Source of the DNA: Acuticoccus sp965213555
GTDB taxonomy: Bacteria; Pseudomonadota; Alphaproteobacteria; Rhizobiales; Amorphaceae
Direction of reading: 5' to 3'
NCBI RefSeq assembly: GCF_965213555.1
Contig: NZ_OZ243890.1
Coordinates: forward strand, 2,790,001-2,854,000
Length of the DNA stretch: 64,000 nucleotides
Shown here: positions 63,630-64,000 of the stretch, piece by piece
Numbering within the stretch: the stretch's first letter is position 1
How the letters are laid out: each line of letters begins with the position of its first letter
Program-made: the position numbers and the translations under genes
The notes under the pieces: generated by a model
What the model was told of the DNA's origin: nothing
Databases searched by the model: none
The model's input: the letters and a program-made list of their open reading frames with translations, nothing else

Positions 63630-64000
63630 TCCGCCGCCTCCCTGAAGGGGGCCGCGGCGAGGGGGGCGAGGCGGCGCTCGCGCTCCAGCGGGCGGGCGAA
63701 CAGCTCGGCAAGGTCGGCGGCCTGCTCGTAGCCGTGGATCGGCGAGAACACGAGCTCGATGGCCCACTTGGTGCGGATCCCCTCCGCCTCCAGCGGGTTG
63801 GCGAGGCCGAGGCCGCACACCGCAAGGTCGGGCCGCGCGGCGCGGCACCGGTCGAGCTGGCGGTCGACGTCCTGCCCCTCCGACAGCGCCGTCCCCTCCG
63901 GCAGGAGCGCGAGCTCCTCGGCCAGGTGCTCGCGGTGCAGGTACGGCGTCCCCACCTCGACCGGGCGCATGCCGAGCTCGCGGGCGAGGAACCGCGCCAG
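63626..64000 (-). CDS. bchN: Light-independent protochlorophyllide reductase subunit N, C-terminal part
   Basis: The last 124 residues of BchN, the NifD-like partner of BchB; the N-terminus lies beyond the right edge. Diagnostic stretches are GMRPVEVGTPYLHREHLAEE, RPDLAVCGLGLANPLEAEGI and KWAIELVFSPIHGYEQAADL, followed by AELFARPLERERRL. It ends in an Ala-rich tail and overlaps bchB by 4 bp. bchF usually lies upstream. Confidence 0.95.
   Translation of the reverse strand: MARFLARELGMRPVEVGTPYLHREHLAEELALLPEGTALSEGQDVDRQLDRCRAARPDLAVCGLGLANPLEAEGIRTKWAIELVFSPIHGYEQAADLAELFARPLERERRLAPLAAAPFREAAE

Overview
The window is 64 kb of very GC-rich DNA from the chromosome of a purple (bacteriochlorophyll a) alphaproteobacterium. 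Over half of it is the larger part of a photosynthesis gene cluster (PGC). The layout (bchFNBHLM-lhaA-puh-acsF-hemA arm, crtF-bchCXYZ-puf arm, tetraheme PufC, TspO) and the housekeeping genes (sdhB, a DUF1674/SDHAF4-like gene, DUF465, gltBD, priA) suit Hyphomicrobiales or a related order. I cannot name the genus from sequence alone.

Layout. Positions 1-6755 are housekeeping: the sdhB N-terminus, an FkbM methyltransferase, xerC, a transaldolase/fructose-6-phosphate aldolase, priA, a Tat-exported metallo-beta-lactamase-fold hydrolase, a DUF1674 protein and a glyoxalase-fold protein. Positions 6.8-9.5 kb are an insertion-sequence graveyard with three decayed transposases (IS5-like, IS481-like, IS5-like). 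Positions 9.5-30.6 kb hold general metabolism and transport: an AI-2E/PerM-type permease, gltB and gltD, AbrB-type and Bcr/CflA-type transporters, a propionyl-CoA-synthetase-like enzyme with an SDR, a ZIP-like transporter, a thiolase and a DUF1800/DUF1501 pair. gltB and gltD are separated by about 2 kb of partly low-GC DNA carrying a truncated brnT toxin.

Positions 30.9-64 kb are the PGC. bchI-bchD run leftward and bchO-tspO-small membrane ORF run rightward from a shared 233-bp promoter region. crtD-crtC run leftward and crtF-bchC-bchX-bchY-bchZ-pufQ-pufB-pufA-pufL-pufM-pufC run rightward. After a glycosyltransferase-like gene, the second arm runs leftward: bchN-bchB-bchH-bchL-bchM-lhaA-puhA-puhB-puhC-small ORF-acsF-puhE-hemA, with nearly every stop and start overlapping. 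bchN is cut by the right edge. Together these genes supply Mg chelatase (BchHID), the methyltransferase BchM, the oxygen-dependent cyclase AcsF, both dark-type reductases (BchLNB, BchXYZ), BchC, spheroidene/spirilloxanthin-branch carotenoid enzymes (CrtCDF), the reaction centre (PufLM, PuhA, PufC), LH1 (PufBA) and assembly factors. bchF, bchG, bchP, crtBI, crtE, crtA and ppsR are not in the window and probably lie beyond the right edge.

Points of interest. pufM carries a net +1 frameshift. PufB, PufC and PuhA each have extra segments unusual for their families. Two tandem pairs of PpsR/CrtJ-type TGT-N12-ACA operators, each pair spaced by exactly 8 bp, sit at crtD/crtF and at bchC, the latter over a near-consensus promoter. 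bchO is divergent from bchID across a different palindrome. crtC has no ordinary start codon at its conserved N-terminus. I found no CRISPR array, defence island, tRNA or rRNA gene. Nothing here amounts to a wholly new system; the most unusual material is the modified RC-LH1 gene set and its regulation.
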